Shown: positions 25,089 to 32,898, counted from the first letter of the stretch. The stretch is 33,645 nucleotides of DNA from an uncultured Clostridia bacterium (GCA_947625955.1 CANQQH010000002.1:1-33645); one strand, 5' to 3'. Notes: a model not told the origin generated them from the letters alone. A program made the numbers and translations.

Positions 25089-25131
25089 AAAGAGTTCAAC
25101 ATTCGATATTTTCGTTCGTTGAACTCTTTTT
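25089..25131. terminator. Terminator between the array and cas2
   Basis: AAAGAGTTCAAC (25089-25100) pairs perfectly with GTTGAACTCTTT (25118-25129), followed by T5. It ends transcripts leaving the last repeat and, in the other direction, those leaving cas2. Confidence 0.88.
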
Positions 25132-25155
25132 CATTATAATGATTTTTTCGAAATT

Positions 25156-25476
25156 TTAGAAAAAACTTAATTGATTGCTTTCAACTTTTTTCTCTTTTTT
25201 CAAAGGAACACCAGTTAAAATCTTCATTGAGGAATATTGTTTTTCAGTCACAATCATAGAGCGCACTGAACCTGTTTTGGGAACTTTTACCGCAACTCTG
25301 TCCTGATGCAGTTGAGCTGATTCCAACGTGTTGCACACTCTTCCATAGAGGCTATATTGTATCATATAGAAGCCATCTTTTATCAAAAAGTTCCTAAATT
25401 GTGTTGCCTCTTTTCTTTCAACAGCAGTCACAACGGGCAAATCAAAAAAGACCAAGATTCTCATAACTCTACTCAT
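25156..25476 (-). CDS. cas2: CRISPR-associated endoribonuclease-like Cas2
   Basis: 106 residues from the ATG at 25476; the last bases of cas1 overlap it. MSRVMRILVFFDLPVVTAVE is the Cas2 opening with the metal-binding Asp, followed by FRNFLIKDGFYMIQYSLYGR and KVPKTGSVRSMIVTEKQYSS. With Cas1 it forms the integrase that inserts new spacers. No csn2 or cas4 follows; the gene is immediately before the array, which is on the other strand. A second ATG at 25464 is also possible. Its stop is 25 bp from a bidirectional hairpin. Confidence 0.95.
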   Translation of the reverse strand: MSRVMRILVFFDLPVVTAVERKEATQFRNFLIKDGFYMIQYSLYGRVCNTLESAQLHQDRVAVKVPKTGSVRSMIVTEKQYSSMKILTGVPLKKEKKVESNQLSFF

Positions 25477-26359
25477 ACTTGTGCACATTGAGCCCAACAA
25501 TTTTGATTTGTTTTATTTCTCTCTTATTTGTTTTCAAACATTCCAAAAAACTCTCAACATAAATATCGATCGCGTTTGAGAGCGTTTGCATTTTACCATC
25601 AACTTCAACGTCTATATTAATTATATTATAAATCCGTGTTTTTATCTCGGTTGTGACAGCAGTTTCTTTATCAAGATAAATTTTCACAAACAAGTCCACA
25701 ATTGGCCTAAATGGTTCCATCAGATCATCTGCCAAATTAAATTGGTTGAACTGATTTGAATGTTTTATTCCCCAAAACGGCATGAGGCCATGCACAACTA
25801 TACTTCGCGCAACAAATCCGCGTATGATTGCATAACCATAGTTCAAAAATGCATTGATAATGTTATCGTTCCTACGCTTGAAGTCTTTGTTAAACAATTC
25901 TTTGAAATAAATTTGACTTGCTGTTGCTTCAACGTTGCTGCTATCATCACTCAGCACACTATCAGCCAAATTTTTGAGTTTGTCATTCCCGCCACAGATA
26001 TTCAAGACTTCGTTTTGATTCCTAATTTTATTTTTTACAACATTTTGCCATAGTTGTTTTATCAATGGTTTGCTTGCACCAATTTGATGGTTGTAGTTCA
26101 AAATATTATAATGTTGGCAATATGGCAGCAACACGCCACAGGGCAAGTGTTTTTCGTCGCAAACAAAGACCAAAACACCGTTCTGCGCAAACTGAGAAAG
26201 AGTGTAATTTGAAATGCTTCCACTCATATTTTCTATCATAACGCTATTAATGTCTTCAAGTGGATAATCGTTTTGCTGTTCTGAGTTTTTCAAAAACACC
26301 TGGTTGTTCTTTATGTTTATATGCGCTTCATTGCCCACAAAAATATTAATATAACCCAT
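25469..26359 (-). CDS. cas1: CRISPR-associated integrase Cas1 (type II)
   Basis: 296 residues, the usual size. The active-site residues are visible: Glu144 in NVEATASQIYFKELF, His200 in GIKHSNQFNQFNLADD and Glu215 in LMEPFRPIVD. The sequence is closest in style to type II Cas1. The start codon overlaps the cas9 stop (TAATG), and the end overlaps cas2. Gene order cas9-cas1-cas2 without a fourth gene defines subtype II-C. Confidence 0.97.
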   Translation of the reverse strand: MGYINIFVGNEAHINIKNNQVFLKNSEQQNDYPLEDINSVMIENMSGSISNYTLSQFAQNGVLVFVCDEKHLPCGVLLPYCQHYNILNYNHQIGASKPLIKQLWQNVVKNKIRNQNEVLNICGGNDKLKNLADSVLSDDSSNVEATASQIYFKELFNKDFKRRNDNIINAFLNYGYAIIRGFVARSIVVHGLMPFWGIKHSNQFNQFNLADDLMEPFRPIVDLFVKIYLDKETAVTTEIKTRIYNIINIDVEVDGKMQTLSNAIDIYVESFLECLKTNKREIKQIKIVGLNVHKYE

Positions 26360-29300
26360 TAAAGTTCTTTCCTTGTTTCCTTAGGCGCTTTGTATATGTT
26401 GCCCATAATATCAACATAATATTTTTCAATATTTGGCAGCGTTTTAACACCTAAATTATCTCTTTTGTAACACCTATCATGAGTAAGGACCTCAATGCTA
26501 GCATTTGCAATATTTGTTCCATTATAATATCCAAGCAACTCTTTCACCTTTATTTTATCTGGCTTCTTCGATAATGGATTATTAAATGTCTTAACACACT
26601 CCTTTTCTTCATTGAAGGTTAACTTTATTAGGTCGTTTTGATAAAGACTGAAACAAAATTCAAAACCATCATCAATTTCAGTCCATTCTTTTCCTATTTC
26701 CACAACTTTATTAGGCAATTTCTTTGCATAATAATCACTCACATAGACTGGACACAAGAAATATTTATTGGCCTTTTTGAAAACATCAACCCTTACCATA
26801 CCTCCGTTTGCCGCCGCCCCATTTGGAGTTTTCACATAGCTTGACGCTTTAACATAAGCTTTAACCTTTCTAACAACAGGCCCATCCGTTCCGTCCTTTC
26901 TAGGTTTTCTAAATTCTATGTTTGGCGTTATTTTCCCATTTTCAATCAAGTAATTTTTGAGCTTCAAATATAACAATCTATCACTTTCTGGTTTATAGTA
27001 ATCCTCAATAGATTGATTTGGATACTTATCCCCTTTCAAAGGAACAATTTCAGGTTTGTTTTTCACACTAAGATTTTCAATAGAAACACTCTTTATCAAT
27101 CTTTTTGTGTTTCCATACTCACGATCACTCATCATTGTTTCTTGGTGAATTGCGCCCGTCAGTTTTGTTGTTTTCATTCTGCTGATAAACACTGGCTCCG
27201 CACCCGCAGTCTCTTCTTCGCTATAACCAAGATTTATCAGTTCTTGTTTGTCGCTTTGCGAAAATTCATTGCGATAGTAGTCAACTTTTCCGCGAATTTC
27301 CAGTTCCTTCACGAAGTTCAAGTATGGCGGAGTTAACCTATCGCTCATCAAATCAATGCCAAGCTGTTCCAATTCATCTTTTTCTTGTTTATTCAAAACT
27401 TCACCAGTTTTCTTGCTGATGAAAACATTATGCTTATCATCAAAAACAAATTTTTCTTTCAGCATATTAAACTTTGTAATTTTTTGAATTTCGCTATTTG
27501 ATACTGTTGAAATGATGGCTGCGTCAATACAATGGTGAATATCACCATCATCACGAATTTTGTTGATACCCCAAAACTTCCTAAGATAACTTGTAACCGC
27601 CCCATTAACACTTCTTATAACATTCTTTTTTTCGCGTTGGCTTGGCTCAACTTTGAGGTATTTTTGCATGAGGTTGAGCATGAAACGAGAAATATATCTT
27701 GTATCGTTAAGATTGCGTTCAATAAAATATTTTTGTTGTTCTTCGCCATACTTTTCCTTTAACAACCTGGTTTCTTTTTCTCTATTTTTCAAAAGAACAA
27801 CACGCCCAACAAACTCAGCCCACTTGTTTTTATCATCGCCCATGTATTCAAACGGAGTTCTGTTGCCCTTGTTCTGGTTTTCCTGAGCCAGAACCAAAAC
27901 CTTATTATTAAAGCTATCATCCATACTTCTGCTGAAAGGCAAAATATGGTCAATTTGCACATAGTTTGGCTCGAAAAGTCTGCTAAACTCTATTGGTTTT
28001 CCACTATATATACATTTACCATTCTGCTCATTATACAATTTATATTTCAGCAAATCCAAGTAGGTCGGTTTAACAAGTCCAAATTCCTTTAAGTTCTCGC
28101 GCGCTTGATCGTTTTTTAGCAAGTTTTCATCTTGCCTTTTCTGCATTTTCTTTCTTTCAGAAAAGTCTCTACTCATATCTCTTGCAAGTTCGATGTTAAC
28201 TTGTTGAGGAGAACCATATTCCTTTATTATTGCATTGATGATTCTTAATGTTTGGTGAACCGCCCTTTTAACAACTGGAGAGGTTATATCTTCAAGTGTT
28301 TCATCAATTTCCTTGCCTTTGAGATATTTCATCTTTTCTGTTTCAAAGCTTGAATGATTATAGCCAGCACTTCTTGCTGCGATATCATATCTCTCGCCCT
28401 TTTCAAGATAAGGAATCATCTTCGTCATTGCAATAATACTCAAAGAACCAAACTGCTCAAAACTCAGTTCTTTAATGCTATTTTGCTGCTCAACAGAAAG
28501 CCCCTTTAACAAATCGCTGTTTTCAATATACTTTTGAATATTTTGCTCACTTTTATTATACGAAAGTATTGTTGCAACCTCGTCGATAAGTTGAATATTG
28601 TCATATGAGCTTTCCAGTTCCAACGCCTTCCTGATCGAATAACTCTTTGTCATACTAAAAAATGTTGCTTTTTCGCTTGACGCAACCAGTTCTTCATCAG
28701 TCAGTTCAACATCTCGCTTGCCTTGATATCTGCAAAGATTGAATCGCTCACTAGTTGGCAAAGACAACAACTTTCTTATTTGAGAAAATTTGAGCTGCTC
28801 TTTCTCCCTGATCTCTTTTATTAGAATATTTCGTTGTTCTTCTGTTAAAGGTTCATCATTGATTCTTAGATTGTTTATTTTCGAAAGCGCATTGAAATAT
28901 TCAAATGTATATGTTGCCTTTGGAGCTCTTGGTTCACCATTTTCGAACGTACACATTCCAACTTCGAATTTGGCAGAGTACGGACTTGGTTTCCCAGGGC
29001 CTTGATCAAATGTCCTCTGCGCAGAAAAAATACTAAGCACATTCTCAATGAATTGCTCGTCGATTTGAGGATAATACTCTTTTTGTTTTTCAAGAATTTG
29101 CCTTATTTCATCTTTTAGCAAACTTCTATAAAAGCAATTTTGGTAATCTCCTGAATGGTTTCTAATGTTATATATCTCGCGCCCGCATTGTTCAATCTTG
29201 AATCTATTGTCAAAATAAAGAGCTTCGCCGACAGTTTTGTAGCCTCCATCGGTCAAGAACTTCGTGTTGCTATTTAATGATTCAAGCAACTTTCCTTCTT

Positions 29301-29718
29301 CACTTCCACCATTCTTGCGATTACTTTCAAAGCCTCTTCTTTTGAGAATATTGAGAATTATTTTTATGATTTCTCCACAACTAACTTTTTCTTTTATAGC
29401 TTTTGAGCGCAACCAATAAACATCTTCATTGGAAACGCTGGCCAGTTGTTTTTCAACATCAACACCAAAAGTCCTTTGCAATAGTGCCTTCATTCTTTGC
29501 TTTCTCAACGCCTTTCTGCGCGTGCGACGACGCAATCCGCGCTTTTCGCGTCGATTTTTGGCAGTGCTCTCACCAGTCTTTTCCACTTCATTTGGACTAA
29601 ACGTCCTGACACCCAACTTTATTATTCTTGTTGGTTCTTCGGTTACAGGGTCATTTTCCAAAACAGCCCAACCAACACTTCCAACGCCAATATCTAAACC
29701 GATTCTATACTTATTCAT
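26359..29718 (-). CDS. cas9: Cas9 endonuclease, type II-C, 1119 aa
   Basis: RuvC-I YRIGLDIGVGSVGWAVLEND (Asp9), Arg-rich bridge helix KNRREKRGLRRRTRRKALRK (about 54-80), helical recognition lobe (about 90-480), RuvC-II PQQVNIELARDMSR (Glu510), HNH QIDHILPFSRSMDDSFNNKV with Asp590 and His591, then Asn614, and RuvC-III DGDIHHCIDAAIISTVS (His729, Asp732). The last about 220 residues form the wedge and PAM-interacting region. All catalytic residues are intact. At 1119 residues it falls among compact Cas9s (about 980-1120). AGGAGA precedes the ATG. The tracrRNA is encoded just upstream on the same strand. Confidence 0.98.
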   Translation of the reverse strand: MNKYRIGLDIGVGSVGWAVLENDPVTEEPTRIIKLGVRTFSPNEVEKTGESTAKNRREKRGLRRRTRRKALRKQRMKALLQRTFGVDVEKQLASVSNEDVYWLRSKAIKEKVSCGEIIKIILNILKRRGFESNRKNGGSEEGKLLESLNSNTKFLTDGGYKTVGEALYFDNRFKIEQCGREIYNIRNHSGDYQNCFYRSLLKDEIRQILEKQKEYYPQIDEQFIENVLSIFSAQRTFDQGPGKPSPYSAKFEVGMCTFENGEPRAPKATYTFEYFNALSKINNLRINDEPLTEEQRNILIKEIREKEQLKFSQIRKLLSLPTSERFNLCRYQGKRDVELTDEELVASSEKATFFSMTKSYSIRKALELESSYDNIQLIDEVATILSYNKSEQNIQKYIENSDLLKGLSVEQQNSIKELSFEQFGSLSIIAMTKMIPYLEKGERYDIAARSAGYNHSSFETEKMKYLKGKEIDETLEDITSPVVKRAVHQTLRIINAIIKEYGSPQQVNIELARDMSRDFSERKKMQKRQDENLLKNDQARENLKEFGLVKPTYLDLLKYKLYNEQNGKCIYSGKPIEFSRLFEPNYVQIDHILPFSRSMDDSFNNKVLVLAQENQNKGNRTPFEYMGDDKNKWAEFVGRVVLLKNREKETRLLKEKYGEEQQKYFIERNLNDTRYISRFMLNLMQKYLKVEPSQREKKNVIRSVNGAVTSYLRKFWGINKIRDDGDIHHCIDAAIISTVSNSEIQKITKFNMLKEKFVFDDKHNVFISKKTGEVLNKQEKDELEQLGIDLMSDRLTPPYLNFVKELEIRGKVDYYRNEFSQSDKQELINLGYSEEETAGAEPVFISRMKTTKLTGAIHQETMMSDREYGNTKRLIKSVSIENLSVKNKPEIVPLKGDKYPNQSIEDYYKPESDRLLYLKLKNYLIENGKITPNIEFRKPRKDGTDGPVVRKVKAYVKASSYVKTPNGAAANGGMVRVDVFKKANKYFLCPVYVSDYYAKKLPNKVVEIGKEWTEIDDGFEFCFSLYQNDLIKLTFNEEKECVKTFNNPLSKKPDKIKVKELLGYYNGTNIANASIEVLTHDRCYKRDNLGVKTLPNIEKYYVDIMGNIYKAPKETRKEL

Positions 29719-29749
29719 TAGTATCTCCTAAGCAACTATAATTAACGAC

Positions 29750-29758
29750 ATAATAACA
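29750..29758 (-). promoter_or_regulatory. Possible extended -10 promoter of cas9
   Basis: TGTTATTAT on the - strand (29758-29750), 31 bp upstream of the ATG and downstream of the tracrRNA terminator. No clear -35 box. Plausible, not certain. Confidence 0.4.
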
Positions 29759-29789
29759 CACTTTTCATTCGTTGGCTAGTATTTTTCAA

Positions 29790-29885
29790 ACAAAAAGACC
29801 ACCTTCTCAGGTGATCACTTACTGGATGGGCTTTCGCCCACCATTATTTTAGTAACCTATTGAACTTTGGTATGGTATAAGTTAC
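29790..29885 (-). ncRNA. tracrRNA
   Basis: The anti-repeat at 29846-29881 matches the CRISPR repeat at 30 of 36 positions without gaps; on the - strand it is complementary to the crRNA repeat. Next comes a hairpin, TGGGC-GAAA-GCCCA (29827-29840), then a second stem, GATCACC/GGTGGTC (29797-29816), followed by five T: a terminator. The promoter is TTGACA (29920-29915), 17 nt, TAAAAT (29897-29892), giving a start about 29885 and an RNA of about 95 nt. It lies 72 bp upstream of cas9. The arrangement (anti-repeat, nexus-type hairpin, terminator) is that of a type II tracrRNA. Confidence 0.92.
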
Positions 29886-29891
29886 ATTTTC

Positions 29892-29920
29892 ATTTTATAG
29901 TATCTTTCCCCTTTTGTCAA
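29892..29920 (-). promoter_or_regulatory. Promoter of the tracrRNA
   Basis: TTGACA (29920-29915), exactly 17 nt, TAAAAT (29897-29892), one mismatch in -10. It starts transcription just before the anti-repeat. Confidence 0.75.
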
Positions 29921-30041
29921 TAATTTTCAAACATAATTTTTTTTCAATAAATTTTATTGCCGCTGAGCATACTAACACTAACCAGCGCAGAAAACAAATT
30001 TTATGATATTTTCTTTTTTTGCGTGCTTTTGCGAAAGTTTA

Positions 30042-30050
30042 TGCTATAAT
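30042..30050 (+). promoter_or_regulatory. Extended -10 promoter of the MazG-like gene
   Basis: TGCTATAAT with TG at 30042-30043 and TATAAT at 30045-30050, 18 bp before the ATG. No good -35. Confidence 0.6.
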
Positions 30051-30068
30051 GGCGGTGTGGAGAAAAAA

Positions 30069-30401
30069 ATGAAAGTATATAACAAACTTGTGAGGGATAA
30101 AATTCCTGAAATCATCGCTGCGGACAACGGCAGAATTTGCTCAACCAGAATAATGAACGACAAAGAATACTTGCTTGCACTCAACCAAAAAATGCAAGAG
30201 GAACTCATCGAATATCTTGAAAGTGGAAGCGTTGAAGAACTGGCGGATTTGGAAGAGGTTTTGCGAGCAATTCTCGACATCAAGAAAGTTCCGTATAGCG
30301 AATTTGAAGAGATAAGAAATTCAAAAGCAGAAAAACGCGGTGCGTTCAAAAAGAAGATTTTTCTTGAAAATGTGAAAGAACCTGATGAACCTGACAGATA
30401 A
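30069..30401 (+). CDS. MazG-like / phosphoribosyl-ATP pyrophosphohydrolase-like protein
   Basis: 110 residues from the ATG at 30069 (TGGAG upstream); a longer in-frame start is upstream of the promoter. MKVYNKLVRDKIPEIIAADN is the hallmark N-terminus of the small MazG-like group, followed by LNQKMQEELIEYLESGSVEE and LADLEEVLRAILDI, with the E-x-x-E and E-x-x-D metal-binding positions. Such proteins hydrolyse nucleoside triphosphates to monophosphates; the substrate is not evident. A single gene between the CRISPR locus and a strong terminator. Confidence 0.88.
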   Translation: MKVYNKLVRDKIPEIIAADNGRICSTRIMNDKEYLLALNQKMQEELIEYLESGSVEELADLEEVLRAILDIKKVPYSEFEEIRNSKAEKRGAFKKKIFLENVKEPDEPDR

Positions 30402-30421
30402 CGGCTCAGTTTTCGTATAAC

Positions 30422-30449
30422 AAAAAGTCGAGCTTTCGCTCGGCTTTTT
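30422..30449 (+). terminator. Terminator of the MazG-like gene
   Basis: AAAAAGTCGAGC / GCTCGGCTTTTT, 12-bp stem with a TTTC loop. Confidence 0.88.
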
Positions 30450-30494
30450 GCTTTGAGAATTTATTCAAAACATTCATTTTCTTGGCATATTTAT

Positions 30495-30942
30495 TTATAT
30501 TTTATTCTTTCGCATCATGAAATGAGTTCGAGATTCGTCATATGTTTCAAAAGCCCAGCCTCTCATATAAGTGTTTTGCGGGATTAGATTTGAAAACGCG
30601 CAAAAGGATGACACAATTTTTGTGCTCTTTAATGATTTCTTTTAATATTGTTGTTCCTATTCCCTTGCCCTGCCATTTGGGCAAAATGCAAAGGTTCCCC
30701 TGCTCGTATTCGCCGCTTGGCAAAAACTTGCCATTTTTGAACCCAATTTCTTCATTGCCGCATAGGATAATCTCTATATTTTCTTTTTCATCCTTGAGAA
30801 AACTATCAAACATTTTGTGCTGAACTGCGTCGTCCCAACCGCCAAAATATTCATCAACATATTTCTTATAGCCGATTTTCTTCACATCATAAATGAAGTC
30901 ATAGTCAGCATCGCTATATTTTCTAAAACTAATTTTTTTCAT
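30495..30942 (-). pseudogene. GNAT acetyltransferase with a late frameshift
   Basis: 131 residues as written, MKKISFRKYSDADYDFIYDV to HLYERLGF, then TGA. It has the acetyl-CoA loop LPKWQGKGIGTTILKEIIKE. GNAT proteins continue after this point. Removing one base from the AAAA run at 30549-30552 extends it with ETYDESRTHFMMRKNKI to a stop at 30495, a natural ending. So it is either a gene with a recent frameshift, losing the last strand, or a sequencing error. GAAGGAG precedes the ATG at 30942. Third gene of a - strand run from 32183. Confidence 0.75.
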
Positions 30943-30988
30943 AATTACTCCTTCGACTTATTGCCTATACTCCATAAGAACTAAACGA

Positions 30989-31444
30989 TTATAAATTATA
31001 ATACTCTGTTGTGGGTTCGTCCAAAAAATAAATAAGACTATTTTGTGTTTTGAATTCTAGCCCTGAGTATGTGGGTTTTTGAACAAAATTAAACCTTTTA
31101 TCATTTTTATAGGTTTTGAAAAATATATCATAGTCTGTCACGCGAAAATCTGGCGCGGCAAGCCATGGCAGTCTTGTTTCATCAAACTTGCGAACTTTAA
31201 TGATTTTGAGCATCCCAAATTGAGTTTTTATAGGTTTATGAAACACATAAAAATTACCTCGTTCAGTTTCTTCTATCACCCTTGCAATCTTTTTTGCTTC
31301 TTCATCAAGCATGGCTTTATGTTCTTCTGACCTTGGAAAAATGTCAATAAAATCAACACCTTCAACATATTTTAGCGTTGAGATGTCTTTTTCGCAATCT
31401 TTCAAACATCCTATGATAATGCTATTAATATTAGAATAGTTCAT
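30989..31444 (-). CDS. Unrecognised protein, 151 aa
   Basis: MNYSNINSIIIGCLKDCEKD to YFLDEPTTEYYNL. The start has an excellent GGGAGG site. A mixed alpha/beta sequence, with FHKPIKTQFGMLKIIKVRKF and TRLPWLAAPDFRVTDYDIFF as distinctive segments; I cannot assign a family. Soluble, no signal peptide. It lies 46 bp before the acetyltransferase and 70 bp after the 222-aa gene, all on the same strand. Confidence 0.75.
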   Translation of the reverse strand: MNYSNINSIIIGCLKDCEKDISTLKYVEGVDFIDIFPRSEEHKAMLDEEAKKIARVIEETERGNFYVFHKPIKTQFGMLKIIKVRKFDETRLPWLAAPDFRVTDYDIFFKTYKNDKRFNFVQKPTYSGLEFKTQNSLIYFLDEPTTEYYNL

Positions 31445-31514
31445 ATTTTTTTTCCTCCCTCAAAGTCACGAGTGTATATGTTAATATAAGATTCCTATTT
31501 GATTTTCATCCAGC

Positions 31515-32183
31515 TTACTTTATCTCAAAACTCCACCTGACGTGTTGGGCGGCAAAATATGGGCAGTGCTCTTTGTCTATGTCAGAGTCATGCTCAATGC
31601 CTTCCCAAGCAGCCCAAAATATTCTTCCGTTTTCAATGAACATCGACGCTTCAAAAATCCAATTTGGGTCATCGTCGGGGTCTATTGATGTTCCATTTCC
31701 CTTAATAACATTGGTTTCAACATCTCCATCACATTCGAAAAGAGCCTCTCCACCCCAACAAACAAATTTAATATATTGTTTGTTGCCCTTTTTGTATTTG
31801 TCTATCACGAGGGTATCATGGAACCACAACAGCGCCTCCATCACCCCGTCAATGTCCTTTTGGCTCTTTATCTCAAACCACTCTTGGAACTTTACCTTTA
31901 ATTGCATCTCTTTGCAGCGAGGCAATACCGATTCCAGGGGCTCAGCGTTAAGAATCCAATCATACCCACGATCTTCATCGCGCTCAATCCAATTCTCATT
32001 GCTCACGTCATAGATGAACACTTTGTGAAGAATTGCGCGATTAATCGTCTCAAAGACCGTGACTCTAATCAGCTTTTCGTTTGCCTCGTCCATGACAAGA
32101 AATTCTCGCTCTTCCTCGGTTTTATGAACGGCAAACACCTCTGCGTCATAGAACCCGTTTTTAGTCTTTATTCGTGCACGCAT
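31515..32183 (-). CDS. Unrecognised protein, 222 aa
   Basis: From the ATG at 32183, which has GGAGGG 5-8 nt upstream (an in-frame start at 32198 would cover that site). MRARIKTKNGFYDAEVFAVH starts a beta-rich N-terminal domain (about 1-80). The second half (RGYDWILNAEPLES, then FVCWGGEALFECDGDVETNV and ENGRIFWAAWEGIEHD) is rich in Trp and acidic residues. No signal or membrane helix. No family recognised. It is the first gene of a three-gene - strand run. Confidence 0.75.
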   Translation of the reverse strand: MRARIKTKNGFYDAEVFAVHKTEEEREFLVMDEANEKLIRVTVFETINRAILHKVFIYDVSNENWIERDEDRGYDWILNAEPLESVLPRCKEMQLKVKFQEWFEIKSQKDIDGVMEALLWFHDTLVIDKYKKGNKQYIKFVCWGGEALFECDGDVETNVIKGNGTSIDPDDDPNWIFEASMFIENGRIFWAAWEGIEHDSDIDKEHCPYFAAQHVRWSFEIK

Positions 32184-32255
32184 ACTTTTGCCCTCCAAAT
32201 ATGATTGTAACCGTGCATCAAGTTCTTGTCAAGCCAAACTGGCGGCATATTTGTT

Positions 32256-32313
32256 GCGTGACAAGTCACGCGAAAAGTAATGGCGTTCTGCTTTTCCGCC
32301 CGTTCGAATCCCT
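32256..32313 (+). repeat. 58-bp direct repeat, copy 1
   Basis: Identical over 58 bases to 32765-32822. It starts with the near-palindrome GCGTGAC-AA-GTCACGC (7-bp stem) and ends GTTCGAATCCCT, which resembles a tRNA T-loop. Confidence 0.95.
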
Positions 32314-32449
32314 AACCCCTTGGAGAGAGGGATTCGCTCCTCGTCGAAGTGCGAGCTTTGTGGCGGGCAATCACTTGTTCCGCCTCTCTATCGAACCGGC
32401 GGCACAACCAACCGCACCTAGCATCATCTTTTGGGTTAAAAGTCAATTG

Positions 32450-32489
32450 AAAAAATCGCCATACAGCAGTAGTGTTATGGCGATTTTTT
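32450..32489. terminator. Strong intergenic hairpin
   Basis: AAAAAATCGCCATA / TATGGCGATTTTTT, a perfect 14-bp stem with a 12-nt loop. It could terminate in either direction; no gene ends next to it, so it may belong to a lost gene. Confidence 0.8.
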
Positions 32490-32659
32490 TCTTGCCTTTT
32501 ATTCCCAAAATCTAACGCAATCTGCTACCCTGGTCGATAGAATAAGTATAACAGGGTGAAACTAATAAAGGTTTACTTCGTTTCAGCCAGCCCCTTAAAG
32601 TTAACGCTACTCCTGTTGTGGATGTTATATAGTATAAAGCAGCAGATAGGGTGAAGATT

Positions 32660-32755
32660 ATGAAATATGCAAAGAAAGAAAAAGCCTTAGACCTGTTTGG
32701 TCAAGGCTTTGCACTTTCTGTCGCAAATTTTGTGATATTCGCCCTATGTGCGTGA
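32660..32755 (+). CDS. Possible 31-aa hydrophobic peptide
   Basis: ATG at 32660 follows AGGGTGAAG (weak site) and TATAGTATAAA upstream. The peptide MKYAKKEKALDLFGQGFALS ends in VANFVIFALCA: a charged start and a hydrophobic end like that of small membrane peptides, including type I toxins. The DNA also folds into a stem (AAAGCCTT..GACC / GGTCAAGGCTTT, 32683-32710), so it may instead be an RNA structure. Low confidence. Confidence 0.3.
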   Translation: MKYAKKEKALDLFGQGFALSVANFVIFALCA

Positions 32756-32764
32756 ACTTTTGTC

Positions 32765-32822
32765 GCGTGACAAGTCACGCGAAAAGTAATGGCGTTCTGC
32801 TTTTCCGCCCGTTCGAATCCCT
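32765..32822 (+). repeat. 58-bp direct repeat, copy 2
   Basis: Second copy of 32256-32313, starting at the same distance from a GCGTGAC hairpin and ending in the same GTTCGAATCCCT. Here the left flank adds ACTTTTGTC, which extends the inverted repeat into AAAAGT. Confidence 0.95.
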
Positions 32823-32835
32823 CAATTCACACTAG

Positions 32836-32876
32836 ATAAAATGAAATCCGGACACAAGGTTCGGATTTCGTTTTAT
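32836..32876. terminator. Terminator-like hairpin
   Basis: ATAAAATGAAATCCG pairs with CGGATTTCGTTTTAT (15 bp, one G-T pair). On the - strand it directly follows the tRNA-end-like sequence at 32878-32898. Confidence 0.7.
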
Positions 32877-32877
32877 A

Positions 32878-32898
32878 TGGCGGAGAGAGAGGGATTCG
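32878..32898 (-). other. Sequence like the 3' end of a serine tRNA
   Basis: On the - strand it reads CGAATCCCTCTCTCTCCGCCA: the T-loop end, T-stem, acceptor strand and CCA of a Ser-type tRNA. The bases before it (GCGGAG) do not complete a T-stem, so the gene body is missing. Confidence 0.55.

Noticed and set aside
23842..25155. csn2 or cas4 gene near the array
   Set aside because: No frame of suitable length or sequence between cas2 and the array or beyond; subtype II-A and II-B are therefore excluded here.
29846..29881. A stray CRISPR repeat or second array near cas9
   Set aside because: Single copy without spacers, followed by a nexus hairpin and terminator on the - strand; it is the tracrRNA anti-repeat.
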